Below are positions 9,982 through 20,206 of a DNA stretch of 64,000 nucleotides, one piece after another. This DNA comes from Erwinia rhapontici (GTDB taxonomy: Bacteria; Pseudomonadota; Gammaproteobacteria; Enterobacterales; Enterobacteriaceae). A program made the position numbers and the translations under genes. The notes beneath the pieces are model-generated. The model worked only from the letters and a program-made list of their open reading frames with translations. It was not told where the DNA came from and made no database searches. The stretch lies in the NCBI RefSeq assembly GCF_012271765.1, contig NZ_VRKO01000013.1, positions 81,607 through 145,606 on the forward strand. Direction: 5' to 3'. Every line of letters starts with the position of its first letter. Position 1 is the stretch's first letter.

Positions 9982-10031
9982 GTTACAGGGTTAATTGCTG
10001 TTTCTTTCGCCATTGATAAAGAGATTGATGA

Positions 10032-10790
10032 ATGTTTACCAACAAGACGATATCCACTTTAAACGCGTTGGAGAATAAAGTTTATAATTTTGTAATTAAA
10101 AATTTGAATACTGTTGTGTACATGACAATCAGAGAGCTTGCAAACAGTTCTCAGGTGTCGACGGCAACGGTATTGCGTTTTTGCAAGAAGATAAACTTCA
10201 ATGGATATTCTGAATTCAAAGCCTATCTGAGAATGTATCTGGAGCAGGATAAAAAAATACTGTTGCCACATGGTGCCGATGAAATACTTAGCTTCTTTAA
10301 AAGTATTAATAATAATGACTTCGATGAATTAATTATCAGTGCAGCAGAACATATTGTCGCGGCTGAGCGTGTGATCTTCGTTGGTGCAGGCAGCTCAGGT
10401 ACACTGGGTAAGTATGGGGCACGCTTCTTCTCTAACATTGGCAAGTTCAGCAACCATATTGATGATCCCTACTATCCTGTCAGCACCGATATGTACAAAA
10501 ATGCGGTGGCTATCGTGCTATCAGTTTCGGGTGAAACCCCTGAAATTATTAAATTAGCCAAACAGTTTCTCATTCATCAATGCAAAATTGTCAGCATAAC
10601 CAGTAATAACAAATCCACTCTTGCCTTAATGGCTGACTTTAATGTTTCCTATCATGTATCCAGAGTGTTAATCGCGAATGAATATGACATTACGACGCAG
10701 GTTCCAGTGATTTATATCCTTGAATCTATTGGTCGTCAGTTGGCTAATAAAATGACGCCGGAAATGTCACAGGGTGTTTCTTTCTTGTGA
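10032..10790 (+). CDS. RpiR/MurR-family transcriptional regulator
   Basis: A 252-aa regulator with an N-terminal RpiR-type helix-turn-helix (around residues 30-60, IRELANSSQVSTATVLRFCKK) and a C-terminal SIS sugar-phosphate-binding domain (around 105-235; VIFVGAGSSGT, VLSVSGETPEI). SIS domains of this family usually sense a phosphorylated sugar, fitting the PTS permease and phospho-beta-glucosidase downstream. The start is preceded by AAAGAGA. The coding sequence is visibly richer in A and T than its neighbours, suggesting separate acquisition. It is followed by 121 bases and then the PTS gene, probably its target. Activator or repressor cannot be told. Confidence 0.88.
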   Translation: MFTNKTISTLNALENKVYNFVIKNLNTVVYMTIRELANSSQVSTATVLRFCKKINFNGYSEFKAYLRMYLEQDKKILLPHGADEILSFFKSINNNDFDELIISAAEHIVAAERVIFVGAGSSGTLGKYGARFFSNIGKFSNHIDDPYYPVSTDMYKNAVAIVLSVSGETPEIIKLAKQFLIHQCKIVSITSNNKSTLALMADFNVSYHVSRVLIANEYDITTQVPVIYILESIGRQLANKMTPEMSQGVSFL

Positions 10791-10911
10791 CAAATGACGA
10801 GCCTGTGTTTTTGTTATAACGTGACTTTAACAGTGTCTTTTTTTACCATTAATTTCTAAATATTTAAGCGCGAACGACTTAAATTAAACTAATGGCAACG
10901 GAAGACACGTG

Positions 10912-12420
10912 ATGGCAATTAACTATGCTGAATCGGCGAAAGAGATCGTCGTTCTGATTGGTGGTGATGATAATGTGATCAGTGTCACGCATTGTGCCAC
11001 GAGATTACGATTCGTCCTTAAAGATTATTCTCAGGTAGATAAAGACACCTTAAAGCGCGTTAAGGGCGTGATTACCGCCGTTGAATCCAGCGGTCAATTG
11101 CAGGTCGTCATCGGCAATCACGTGGGAGATGCCTATCGCGAAGTACAGCACCTGCTGAATATCGACGAAAGCGTGGCGGTCAGTGCACCCAATGTCGGTG
11201 TCGTCAATCGCTTGATGGATATTATCTCCAGCATCTTCGCCCCCTTCCTCTATCCACTGGCGGCATGTGGCGTATTACAGGGGCTGATTTCATTGTTCGC
11301 TGCACTGGGGTGGATGGACCCTGCCAGCGGCACTTACCGCATTCTTAACTTTGTTTCCTGGACTGGTTTTACTTTCCTGCCCGTGATGGTGGCTTTCACC
11401 GCGGCGAAAAAATTCAATGTAAATCCTTTCACGGCAGTCATTGCCGCCTGTGCCCTGGTTTCACCTGACTACATCAACATGCTGACGGCCAATAAGATCC
11501 TGCTGGCGAACTCTGCCGATCCTGCGTTGCAGGCATTGATGAAAGCGGCGGTCGATAACCCGGAAATTGCCAAAGTACTGGTCGAGGTAGCAGGTATTCC
11601 GCTGACCGCTGATCCCCTCACCTTCCTCGGTTTGCCGGTGCAGTATCTCAGCTATACCTCCTCGGTGATCCCTATCATCCTGATGGTATGGATCATGTCT
11701 TATGTGCAGCGCTTCTTTGAACGCGTGCTGCCCATCGTCATCCGCAATATGTTCACCCCAATGTTCTGCCTCGCCATTATGGTGCCCTTAACGCTGCTGG
11801 CGTTCGGACCTGTCGGCAACATGATAGGCGGTGCAATCGGTGGTGTTTACAACTCGCTGTACCATCTCAGCCCGTCCATTGCTGGTTTTGTTGTCGGTGC
11901 TGTCTGGATGCCACTGGTCACCCTGGGGGTTCACTGGGGCATTACCCCGGTCACGGTAGGCAACTACGCCACGCTGGGCTACGACACCTTTACCGGATTA
12001 CAGGCTTCAGCCGTGTTTGGCATGGCCGGCGCCGTTTTTGGTGTCTATCTGAAAGCCAAAGACGATGAACTGAAACGCGTTGCGCTCTCTGCCGGGATCA
12101 CCGCTCTGTTTGGTATTACGGAACCGGCTATCTATGGCGTGGCACTGCGTCTCAAGCGCCCGATGATTTGTGGATGTCTGGCCGGGGCTATCGGTGGCGC
12201 CATCGCCGGGGCATTCAATGCAGTGTCATGGAGCTACTGCATACCGGGTATTGCGGTCTTACCGGTGTTCTTTAAAGAAGGGCATATGACGCAATTTCTC
12301 GGCTTCCTGCTGTCTGTGAGCGTGGCCTTTGTATTGGGCGTGGTGTTCGCCTGGCTGGGTGGATTTAAAGAAGAGATCCCGACAGAAAAACGTGTGATGG
12401 CTAATGTCAACGCTGTCTGA
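10912..12420 (+). CDS. PTS beta-glucoside-type EIIBC permease
   Basis: A 502-aa inner-membrane PTS permease of the glucose/beta-glucoside superfamily. The IIB domain is N-terminal, with phosphorylatable C28 in VTHCATRLRF. The IIC domain, with about ten hydrophobic segments, follows and carries the family signature GITEPAIYGV. It ends soon after IIC, so the IIA domain found at the C-terminus of BglF is missing; phosphate probably comes from another IIA such as Crr. The ATG at 10912 has GGAAG 7 bases upstream; a GTG at 10909 is less likely. Partner genes suggest aryl- or alkyl-beta-glucoside uptake. Specificity is inferred. Confidence 0.9.
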   Translation: MAINYAESAKEIVVLIGGDDNVISVTHCATRLRFVLKDYSQVDKDTLKRVKGVITAVESSGQLQVVIGNHVGDAYREVQHLLNIDESVAVSAPNVGVVNRLMDIISSIFAPFLYPLAACGVLQGLISLFAALGWMDPASGTYRILNFVSWTGFTFLPVMVAFTAAKKFNVNPFTAVIAACALVSPDYINMLTANKILLANSADPALQALMKAAVDNPEIAKVLVEVAGIPLTADPLTFLGLPVQYLSYTSSVIPIILMVWIMSYVQRFFERVLPIVIRNMFTPMFCLAIMVPLTLLAFGPVGNMIGGAIGGVYNSLYHLSPSIAGFVVGAVWMPLVTLGVHWGITPVTVGNYATLGYDTFTGLQASAVFGMAGAVFGVYLKAKDDELKRVALSAGITALFGITEPAIYGVALRLKRPMICGCLAGAIGGAIAGAFNAVSWSYCIPGIAVLPVFFKEGHMTQFLGFLLSVSVAFVLGVVFAWLGGFKEEIPTEKRVMANVNAV

Positions 12421-12439
12421 ATGACTGAAAAAGAAGTGA

Positions 12440-13876
<1,437 letters not shown>

Positions 13877-13937
13877 GCCATATTAAACGATGACATCATA
13901 CGCGACAGGGAGGTCGCTCAATAATAAAGGTTGGAAG

Positions 13938-16676
13938 ATGAAAAAAAGAACCTCTCTGTCCCTTACTCTGTTTATAAGCCTCAGTATTACCACGTATCAC
14001 GCACAGGCAGATTTATCCGTCATACAAAACAGTTTGCTGACCGAACTGCAACAAAAGCCCTTGCTGGTTGAGGATTTAAGTCATCCGGCATTTAGCTGGG
14101 CACTGTCAGGCAGTGGTCGGAGTGAAAAGCAAACGGCTTACCGCATTATCGTGGCCACCAGTGACGCGGTGATTAACCCTGCGGGTCGTTTGACCAGAGA
14201 AAAAAACGTTGTCTGGGATTCCGGAAAAATACCCTCTGCGCAATCTTCGGCGGTGCCATATAGCGGGCCGCAACTCAGCCGTGCTACCCGCTATTACTGG
14301 TCAGTACAGGTGTGGGATCGGCAAGGACAGGCATCGGCGTTTGCTCCTCTCTCTCGCTTTGATACCGCATTGAAAGCGGGCTGGCAGGCAAAACCCATTT
14401 GGTCTGAAGCGCAGCCCAACTGGGCCTTCTTCCGACACAGTTTTCGGGCAAAAAATAAACCCATCAGCCGCGCGATCCTTTATGCGACAGGCCAGACGCC
14501 CGAAGATACCCGACAGTATGTCTATAAGGTGAATGTGAATGGTACGTTTGCCGGGTTGGGGCCTGTCAGAGGCTACAACAACCAACATTTCTATAACGCC
14601 TTTGATGTCACGGCACTGCTGCGTCAAGGGCAAGACAACGCGCTGGGGGCACTGGCGTTTACCTACGGTAAAAAGAAAAGCTTTATGGCGGAACTGCGCA
14701 TCCATTATCAGGATGGAGAGGTGCAGACGATTGCTACTGATGAGCGTTGGAAAGTGCTGGATGGCACAGCGGCATTCCCTTATGCAGGCGATGTTCATGC
14801 TCAGGAGGCGGTATCCTGGGTGGGTTTCCGCTATCCCCATGAAAATATCGTCGCTAAAAATTATCCAGCCGGTTTCGACGTCACGGGTTTTGACGACAGG
14901 ACCTGGTCAGCACCGCGTGTACAGTCACCGATTGATAATCTGACGGGTTACCCGGCAGAGAATCTGACACAGATAGAGGTGAAGCCGCGTAAGGTGACAT
15001 CACTGGGTAAAGGCCACTTCCTGCTGGATTATGGAACGACGGTCGTCGGTGGTATGACGCTGACCCTGGATAACCGACAGTCGATCGCTAACGACGTCAC
15101 GATCAAAACGGGGGAGATACTGGCCGCCGATGGCGCCGTAAAATGGCAGACTGCCGCGTTAATTAACAACCTCGATAAATGGCAGCTAAAACCCGGCAAA
15201 CAGACGCTTGAACATTTTGGTTTCCGCGTCTTCCGCTATGCGGAAATTTCTGGATTGCCGGATGCACTGACTGCCAGTCAGTTGGGTGAAATGCTAACAA
15301 CGCAGGCGTTACGTTATCCGTTCGATGACGGTGCGGCCACATTCAGCTCATCGAATAAGACCTTGAATGATATCTGGGCGTTCTCAAAAGCGTCAATCAA
15401 GGTACTGAATCACGATCTCTACGTTGATTCTCCTAACCGTGAACGTGCGCCTTACGAAGCGGATACTTACATCCAGCAGTTGAGCAATTACCAACTCGAC
15501 AAGGGTTACCCGCTGGCGCGCTTTTCCACGGAATGGTTGATCGACCACTCGACCTGGCCGATGGAATGGAAGGTCTACAACATCCTCAATGCCTGGAATG
15601 ATTACCTGTACACCGGCGATGATCGTCTGATCCGCACGTATTATTCGCAGCTCAAAGGTAAAATTCCGGCGAAGCTGACCGCAGGTTTTGATGATAAAAC
15701 CGGGCGGGTGACAGCGAATTATGGCGATGGGGCGCCGGGACCGGATCATGACATCGTGGACTGGCCTGCCTCATTACGTGCCGGTTATCAGTTCTCCAAT
15801 ACTCACAATGTGACCAATGCGTTCTTTTCTAAAGGAACGCAGACGCTGGCGGACATCGCCGGGGCATTAGGTGAACGTCAGGACCAGCAGCATTATCGCC
15901 AGCTGGCGGATGCCTCAGCCCGTGGCTTCCGTTCGGGCTTTTATGACGCCGGGGCTCAGGCCTTTAAAGACAATATTGGCGGTAAACATCATCTCTCCAG
16001 CCAGGCGAATGCATTTGGTGTGGCGTTCGGTCTTGCGACGCCTGAAGAGGCCCGCCATGCGGCGACATTCCTGGCAGATAAAAAGATGCTGGAAGGCAGT
16101 GTATATAGCGCGCTGTTTGCTCTGAGTGCGATGGCAGAAAACGGCCAGGGAATGGAAGCTATCAATCAGATAACGGGCCTGAACAGTGATGGAACGCTCC
16201 GTCAAAATAGCCATAACTGGCGGCACATGATGGAACAGGGATCAGGCTCTACCATGGAAGCCTGGAATGAGTCTGACGACCTTACCGTCAGCCACTCTCA
16301 TCCGTGGGGGACGGCACCAGTCATTGTCGCTTCTCAGGGGGTTTTTGGCGTAAAACCCCTCAAACCCGCGTATGAGCAGTTTCAGATCAAACCGATATTG
16401 CAAGGCCTGACAAAGGCCGACATCACCGTTCCGACTATCCGTGGAGAGATTAGCGCTTCGTTTGAGGTGAACAATCAGATCTGGCATTTGAATGTCGTGA
16501 TTCCCGCGAATACGGAAGCCTTTATTTATATTCCAGCCCGCCATATCGATGACATTAAAGAAAGCGGTGTGGGATTAAATACGGTGAAGGATATTCAGTT
16601 TATTTCTGAGGGCAGTGGTTACGTTAAAGTGTTAGCAGGATCCGGGCACTATGCGTTTGTCTCGAATGGAAACTAA
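13938..16676 (+). CDS. Exported alpha-L-rhamnosidase (GH78)
   Basis: A 912-aa protein of the bacterial alpha-L-rhamnosidase family, which releases terminal L-rhamnose from plant glycosides. A Sec signal peptide MKKRTSLSLTLF..TTYHAQA ends before DLSV, so the enzyme is periplasmic or exported. An Ig-like domain (about 30-135) and beta-sandwich domains lead to an (alpha/alpha)6 catalytic barrel (about 480-820) with DSPNRERAPYEADTYIQ, the counterpart of the family's acid-rich catalytic segment, and a beta-sandwich tail. An in-frame ATG at 13890 would add residues before the signal peptide; AAAGG upstream of 13938 supports the start chosen. Lies 61 bases after the phospho-beta-glucosidase. Confidence 0.88.
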   Translation: MKKRTSLSLTLFISLSITTYHAQADLSVIQNSLLTELQQKPLLVEDLSHPAFSWALSGSGRSEKQTAYRIIVATSDAVINPAGRLTREKNVVWDSGKIPSAQSSAVPYSGPQLSRATRYYWSVQVWDRQGQASAFAPLSRFDTALKAGWQAKPIWSEAQPNWAFFRHSFRAKNKPISRAILYATGQTPEDTRQYVYKVNVNGTFAGLGPVRGYNNQHFYNAFDVTALLRQGQDNALGALAFTYGKKKSFMAELRIHYQDGEVQTIATDERWKVLDGTAAFPYAGDVHAQEAVSWVGFRYPHENIVAKNYPAGFDVTGFDDRTWSAPRVQSPIDNLTGYPAENLTQIEVKPRKVTSLGKGHFLLDYGTTVVGGMTLTLDNRQSIANDVTIKTGEILAADGAVKWQTAALINNLDKWQLKPGKQTLEHFGFRVFRYAEISGLPDALTASQLGEMLTTQALRYPFDDGAATFSSSNKTLNDIWAFSKASIKVLNHDLYVDSPNRERAPYEADTYIQQLSNYQLDKGYPLARFSTEWLIDHSTWPMEWKVYNILNAWNDYLYTGDDRLIRTYYSQLKGKIPAKLTAGFDDKTGRVTANYGDGAPGPDHDIVDWPASLRAGYQFSNTHNVTNAFFSKGTQTLADIAGALGERQDQQHYRQLADASARGFRSGFYDAGAQAFKDNIGGKHHLSSQANAFGVAFGLATPEEARHAATFLADKKMLEGSVYSALFALSAMAENGQGMEAINQITGLNSDGTLRQNSHNWRHMMEQGSGSTMEAWNESDDLTVSHSHPWGTAPVIVASQGVFGVKPLKPAYEQFQIKPILQGLTKADITVPTIRGEISASFEVNNQIWHLNVVIPANTEAFIYIPARHIDDIKESGVGLNTVKDIQFISEGSGYVKVLAGSGHYAFVSNGN

Positions 16677-16713
16677 GCACGTTATTTTTTATTTATAAAT
16701 AACACCCTCTGTT

Positions 16714-16758
16714 GATAATAAGCATCATTCCGGCAAAGCCGGAGGGGTGCTTATTATC
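16714..16758. other. Long hairpin between rhamnosidase and porin genes
   Basis: GATAATAAGCA (16714-16724) is the exact complement of TGCTTATTATC (16748-16758), and an inner TCCGGC-AAA-GCCGGA stem closes the top. There is no T run on the plus strand, so it looks like an mRNA-stabilising or processing structure separating an enzyme gene from a highly expressed porin gene, rather than a terminator. Confidence 0.6.
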
Positions 16759-16785
16759 TGAAAAAAATAATAGATAGAGATAATA

Positions 16786-18204
16786 ATGAACACATTTAAA
16801 AAACTGCCCTTAACGGTGGCGGTCATTGCCGCGCTGTGCCCGTTTTCTGCTCTTGCGGAGCAAATGATTAGCCAGCAGCAGTTAGATAAGATTGTCGCTC
16901 AGGCGGTGGAAAAAGCGCTGGCAGAGCGTGAAGCAAGAGTGAGTGCCGCAACGCAGCCAACGCTAACGCCAGCGGCTGCCCCTGCTGCTGCAACATCCGC
17001 TGCGCCAGAAGCTCTCCCTGTTGCCGTCACACCCTCCGCCGATATGGCCATCCCTTACGGACTGAAGTTTTCCGCGTATGCCCGTTATGGTGCCCATTTC
17101 CAGGGCGGTGACCAAAAATATATCGCGGTGGATGGTTCCTATAATGGTTCGTCGGGTATTGGTCGCCTGGGGAACGAAGGCTACGGCGGGGAGTATCAGC
17201 TGTCTAAAACCTTTAAAGCGGAAAATGGCGCCATCTGGGATGCCAACGTGATGATCGATCACTGGAGCGACGAGCTTAATTTAAAGAAAGCCTACGTTGG
17301 CGTTACCAACCTGTTTGAATCGCAGCCCGATGCGTATCTCTGGGCCGGACGTGATTTCCATCAACGTCCACAGCAGGAGCTGAATGACTACATGTGGATG
17401 AGCCATGACGGGCAGGGGGCGGGGATTAAGAATCTCGATCTCAACGGCGTGCTGTTTGATCTGGCCGCCGTGGGGGCGGTGGAGTCCTGTGACGCACGGG
17501 TGGTAGAAGATGGCGATAATCCTTCGCGAATTTCCTGTACGGGTGGGGCCGGCACGGGTGAAAAAGGCAATTATGCGCTGACGTCAAAAATCCATGGCAT
17601 CACAGTCGGTCCGGTTGATGTGGCGCTGTACGCCAACTACGGGCTTGACTCAAAAGCGGTAGAAAGCGATGAACGTACCAAAGCGTGGCAGGGGGCCGTA
17701 GTACTCAGCCATACGACCGATCGCTCGATGAACCAGTTCATCACGCGCTATTCAGACAACGCAGATAATAGCGTTTATAACAAAACGGACGCGCTGCGCT
17801 CGATTTATACCAGCTTTGATGGGGTCTACACCGTTAACCCTCAGACCACCGTCAGGTATCTGTTGGCCTTCCAGGACTATCGTAACAGCGAACTGAGTGA
17901 GGATAACCGCAGAAACTACGCCGCGATAATCCGCCCAATGTATTTCTGGAACGAAGTACATTCGACCTGGCTTGAAGGCGGCTATCAGCGCGTTAACTAC
18001 GAAGAAGGGGGAAGCAACAAAGGGTGGAAGATGACGCTTTCGCAAAATATCTCTTTTGCTATGGGGCCAGACTTCAGACCAATGCTGCGTTTCTATGTCA
18101 CCGGGGGAGAAGTGGATAACCAGCATACGGCGCGCACCACGGACACTGAGGACACTCGCCTTGATTCCTTCAACGTCGGCGCGATGTGGGAAGCGTGGTT
18201 CTGA
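16786..18204 (+). CDS. Carbohydrate-specific outer-membrane porin (LamB/ScrY/BglH type)
   Basis: A 472-aa outer-membrane protein: signal peptide to SALA, then a polar segment likely to form a coiled coil (QQQLDKIVAQAVEKALAER), an Ala/Pro/Thr-rich linker (about 50-85) and a LamB-type barrel starting about residue 90 (YGLKFSAYARYGAHF) and ending in Phe (GAMWEAWF). The N-terminal coiled coil before the barrel is the ScrY arrangement. As last gene of the rhamnosidase/PTS island it would admit the glycoside through the outer membrane. Sugar specificity cannot be read from sequence. Confidence 0.87.
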   Translation: MNTFKKLPLTVAVIAALCPFSALAEQMISQQQLDKIVAQAVEKALAEREARVSAATQPTLTPAAAPAAATSAAPEALPVAVTPSADMAIPYGLKFSAYARYGAHFQGGDQKYIAVDGSYNGSSGIGRLGNEGYGGEYQLSKTFKAENGAIWDANVMIDHWSDELNLKKAYVGVTNLFESQPDAYLWAGRDFHQRPQQELNDYMWMSHDGQGAGIKNLDLNGVLFDLAAVGAVESCDARVVEDGDNPSRISCTGGAGTGEKGNYALTSKIHGITVGPVDVALYANYGLDSKAVESDERTKAWQGAVVLSHTTDRSMNQFITRYSDNADNSVYNKTDALRSIYTSFDGVYTVNPQTTVRYLLAFQDYRNSELSEDNRRNYAAIIRPMYFWNEVHSTWLEGGYQRVNYEEGGSNKGWKMTLSQNISFAMGPDFRPMLRFYVTGGEVDNQHTARTTDTEDTRLDSFNVGAMWEAWF

Positions 18205-18228
18205 TTCGACCCATCATCGTCTGATCAG

Positions 18229-18252
18229 CCAGCGGTGTTGTGATGCCGCTGG
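18229..18252 (+). terminator. Hairpin after the porin gene
   Basis: CCAGCGG (18229-18235) pairs with CCGCTGG (18246-18252), 24 bases after the stop. The following sequence (TTCGTTGCTC) is only mildly T-rich, so termination is likely but not certain. Confidence 0.5.
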
Positions 18253-18382
18253 TTCGTTGCTCTGAGCAGTGAAGCATGACTTGAGCACATGGCAGATGCT
18301 ATTCTGTGTGGCGTATCCCCCTTTCAACACGCCGCAGCATCCTTGAGCCAGGCACGCATTCAATTATAGTGAGTAACGAATA

Positions 18383-19138
18383 GTGAGTTTTCAAAGTACT
18401 AATGACAGGATCATCGTTCTCGATACCGAAACCACCGGTATGAACATGATTGGTGTCCACTATGAAGGGCATCGCATTATTGAAATTGGTGCCGTTGAGG
18501 TGATTAACCGCCGCCCGACGGGCAATAACTTCCATGTGTATCTCAAGCCCGATCGGCTGGTGGACCCGGAAGCCTTTGGCGTACACGGTATTGCAGACGA
18601 ATTCCTGCTGGATAAACCCACCTTCGCTCAGGTGGCAGATGACTTCCTGGCGTATATTGATGGCGCAGAGCTGGTGATCCATAACGCGTCGTTCGATATC
18701 GGCTTTATGGACTATGAGTTTGCCAAACTGCAGCGTGGCATTGCCAAAACCGAAACCTTCTGTCAGATCACCGACAGCCTGGCGATGGCACGTAAGATGT
18801 TCCCCGGCAAGCGTAACAGCCTTGATGCGCTGTGCTCACGCTATGAGATAGACAACAGCAAACGTACGCTGCACGGCGCACTGCTTGACTCCGAAATACT
18901 GGCCGAAGTCTTCCTGATCATGACCGGCGGGCAGACCTCGCTGACCTTCTCAATGGAAGGGGATCGTGAAGAACAGGATGATGGCGAAACCATTCACCGC
19001 ATTACCCGGCCATCCTCGGGGCTGCGCGTGGTGCGTGCCAGCGAGCAAGAGCGGATCGCGCATGAGGCGCGTCTTGATCTGGTGCAGAAAAAGGGCGGCA
19101 GTTGTTTATGGCGCCCGATCGATGCCAGTGATGTATAA
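18383..19138 (+). CDS. dnaQ: DNA polymerase III epsilon subunit (3'-5' proofreading exonuclease)
   Basis: DnaQ proofreads in the Pol III core with DnaE and HolE. The 251-aa product has ExoI IVLDTETTGMN, ExoII with HNASFDIGFMD, and ExoIII ending HGALLDSE (DEDDh class). The C-terminal polymerase-binding tail ends KKGGSCLWRPIDASDV, a few residues longer than in E. coli (243 aa). It starts with GTG and a poor ribosome-binding site, consistent with the low expression known for dnaQ. Its usual divergent neighbour rnhA is displaced, but tRNA-Asp still follows, as in E. coli. Confidence 0.97.
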   Translation: MSFQSTNDRIIVLDTETTGMNMIGVHYEGHRIIEIGAVEVINRRPTGNNFHVYLKPDRLVDPEAFGVHGIADEFLLDKPTFAQVADDFLAYIDGAELVIHNASFDIGFMDYEFAKLQRGIAKTETFCQITDSLAMARKMFPGKRNSLDALCSRYEIDNSKRTLHGALLDSEILAEVFLIMTGGQTSLTFSMEGDREEQDDGETIHRITRPSSGLRVVRASEQERIAHEARLDLVQKKGGSCLWRPIDASDV

Positions 19139-19211
19139 GTGATTAAAAAGCAGGCGAAAACGCACTTTCGGTGAAAAAGAGAGCAGTTGAGATAATTCCA
19201 CAGAAAAAGCG

Positions 19212-19240
19212 TTGACGCAGCGCAGGCCGCCCCGTAATAT
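19212..19240 (+). promoter_or_regulatory. Promoter of tRNA-Asp
   Basis: TTGACG (19212-19217), 17-base spacer, TAATAT (19235-19240), then a GC-rich discriminator (GCGCC), the pattern of stringently controlled stable-RNA promoters. Confidence 0.85.
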
Positions 19241-19269
19241 GCGCCTCGTTCCCGACGGGGAACATCGGT

Positions 19270-19346
19270 GGAGCGGTAGTTCAGTTGGTTAGAATACCTG
19301 CCTGTCACGCAGGGGGTCGCGGGTTCGAGCCCCGTCCGTTCCGCCA
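19270..19346 (+). tRNA. aspV: tRNA-Asp (GTC)
   Basis: 77 bases beginning GGAGCGG and ending in encoded CCA. Acceptor GGAGCGG pairs with CCGTTCC; the anticodon GTC is at 19304-19306 in the loop CTGTCAC; TTCGAGC is the T loop. It follows dnaQ as aspV does in E. coli. Confidence 0.98.
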
Positions 19347-19357
19347 AGCATTTAGAG

Positions 19358-19387
19358 AAAGGCCGATTCGAAAGAATCGGCCTTTTT
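19358..19387 (+). terminator. Terminator after tRNA-Asp
   Basis: AAAGGCCGATTC (19358-19369), GAAA tetraloop, GAATCGGCCTTT (19374-19385), then Ts. Confidence 0.95.
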
Positions 19388-19585
19388 CGTTTTACGACGA
19401 TGATGCCCTTCCTGAATATCTCACCCATCCTGTCTGCTTATCCTTTCGATCGTTATCGTGCTGCCGCGCGGTGAATCACCTTATATCGTAAAATATCTAT
19501 AGATAATGACCGGGAGTCGATGTATCACTTTCCATCCCTCTGATATAAGAAAAAAGATGAAGATTAAACCGTTCAAGGATGAGCC

Positions 19586-20140
19586 ATGATAAAGCCGATA
19601 TTTCTCTTCACCGTACTACTGATCGTTACACTGGCATCCGGATTACAAGCGGCCCCCGTTTATGCCGATAAACCTACTGCTGAAGCATCGGATCTCATGA
19701 AGCAATATGTCATGTCGTCGGTGGCGGAGCGTGCTGAGGTTCTGCACAGACTGGAAGTGCTCTCTACCAAACACCCTGATAATGTTAACGTAAGACGGAT
19801 GTATGCCAACCTGCTAGTCTCTGACAGAAAATATGATAGTGCCATCTCACAATATGAAATGCTGAATAAAAAAAATCCGCGCCCGGTGCTCTTACTACCG
19901 GAATGTATGTTGAAAGAAAGGGTGGGTAAGAAAGACAAAGGGTGTTACCAGTCTGTCATTGCGATCGCTGAAGAGAAAAACATCCTGGATAGTGATTATC
20001 TTACCGCGCTGTATTTTGCGGACGATCAACGTTTCTTGGCAGAGAAAGAGAAACTTATTAACGCTAATAAAATGACAAAGGCTGAACTTGCTGTTTTTTC
20101 ATTAAGCCATGAGCGCATTCTGTATACCCTGTATCCGTAA
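19586..20140 (+). CDS. Exported protein of unknown function, TPR-like
   Basis: A 184-aa protein I do not recognise. The first 22 residues form a Sec signal peptide (MIKPIFLFTVLLIV..LQA), so it is probably periplasmic. The middle (about 55-105: HPDNVNVRRMYANLLVSDRKYDSAISQYEMLNKKNP) reads like one tetratricopeptide repeat, a protein-interaction fold; two cysteines follow. AAGGATGAG gives a good ribosome-binding site. In E. coli this position holds yafT, with which I see no similarity. The 195 bases before it, after the tRNA terminator, hold nothing I can name. Confidence 0.7.
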   Translation: MIKPIFLFTVLLIVTLASGLQAAPVYADKPTAEASDLMKQYVMSSVAERAEVLHRLEVLSTKHPDNVNVRRMYANLLVSDRKYDSAISQYEMLNKKNPRPVLLLPECMLKERVGKKDKGCYQSVIAIAEEKNILDSDYLTALYFADDQRFLAEKEKLINANKMTKAELAVFSLSHERILYTLYP

Positions 20141-20172
20141 CTGCGGGCAGGCTTACGGTACAACAAGAAAGC

Positions 20173-20201
20173 CCAGGGACCAGAAAATCTCTGGCCCCTG
20201 G
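20173..20201 (-). terminator. Terminator of hpxC
   Basis: On the minus strand CCAGGGGCCAGA and TCTGGTCCCTGG form a 12-pair stem (one G-U) with a GATTT loop, followed by the T-rich GCTTTCTTGTT. It may also end the plus-strand gene before it. Confidence 0.8.
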
Positions 20202-20206
20202 TCATA

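Larger units (their letters stand above)
9719..10031. other. Intergenic region between rnhA and the island regulator
   Basis: 313 bases without a supported gene. It should hold the rnhA promoter (minus strand) and the control region of the RpiR-type regulator (plus strand). A CRP-like site (9900-9915) and a perfect inverted repeat (9967-9981) are listed separately. A TGTATACA sequence near 9836-9843 has no evident partner. Confidence 0.5.

Noticed and set aside
19270-20140. Integration site of a mobile element at tRNA-Asp
   Set aside because: No integrase, and no repeat of the tRNA 3' end was found downstream; the unknown gene that follows has no mobile-element features.
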